Assembly: GCA_963377175.1 (NCBI GenBank)
Contig: CAUJNA010002112.1
Coordinates: forward strand, 547,497-611,496
Reading direction: 5' to 3'
Length of the DNA: 64,000 bases
Source: Effrenium voratum
Taxonomy: Eukaryota > Sar > Dinophyceae > Suessiales > Symbiodiniaceae
Positions 63,709 through 64,000 of the stretch are shown one piece after another. Position 1 is the first letter of the stretch, and every line of letters begins with the position of its first letter. The position numbers were made by a program, and so were the translations under genes. Below the pieces are notes generated by a model that saw only the letters and a list, made by a program, of their open reading frames with translations, had not been told where the DNA came from and did not search any database.

Positions 63709-64000
63709 AGGAAGCCACCAGTTGGATGGTTCTTGGGGTCATTCCATTTCTCATTCCCTGCTGAGAACCAGCAAGACGAACGCCTCGGTTCAGCCTCGAG
63801 GTTCTTCGATCCACAACTTTCATTTGCTTAACTCCTATCCACCGGGATTCCCGAGACGCCTACCTCAAGAGTCCACTAAGGATCCCCCTGTCTTGTTCCC
63901 TTGAGGGTTAGGACCCCATTTTATTGAAATATACCGGGGGGGCTAACCTTTTTTCCCAAAATAAAATGAGGGTGCTAACCCCCACAAAAGTTACCGACCA

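Overview
The window looks like nuclear DNA of a dinoflagellate with a large, repeat-inflated genome. Four things point there: very short exons separated by kilobase introns, many introns that begin GC or GA instead of GT while still ending AG, high G/C at third codon positions in the exons, and a single-domain voltage-gated cation channel of the kind that is expanded in dinoflagellates. There is no bacterial gene organisation, and almost all long open frames are chance products of repeats.

Main gene. One minus-strand gene dominates the window. Reading from high to low coordinates, fifteen exons between 38,940 and 1,084 join in frame (882 nt, 294 codons) into one channel domain. They encode, in order, S1 (38.9 kb), the S1-S2 loop (36.7), S2 (34.9), S3 (33.6 and 21.4), the arginine-rich S4 sensor (19.4), S5 (18.0 and 13.1), the turret (10.9), the pore helix (8.2), the selectivity filter (7.2), the post-pore segment (5.1), S6 (4.2) and the proximal C-terminal helix (2.7 and 1.1). 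A possible EF-hand exon touches the left edge. Upstream exons at 40.3-43.0 kb probably encode the cytosolic N-terminus. Further exon-like islands up to 63.3 kb lie on the same strand, but their membership is uncertain.

Mobile element. An approximately 8.3 kb composite element (24,412-32,686) sits inside the 12.2 kb S3 intron and has split an older short repeat. It has short terminal inverted repeats, 40-bp tandem arrays, two 73-bp tandem arrays each next to a tRNA-like box A/box B sequence, and a minus-strand gene. Six tandem exons of that gene (five of exactly 258 nt) each encode one copy of a SAP-like module.

Other content. Introns and flanks are packed with short palindromic, MITE-like families (named A-N here), often nested, plus microsatellites. 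A repeat-poor island at 47.5-48.75 kb carries minus-strand coding sequence with a methyltransferase-like motif, broken by 22- and 25-nt intervals that look like minute introns or frameshifts. The 23.1-24.15 kb stretch is conspicuously AT-rich.
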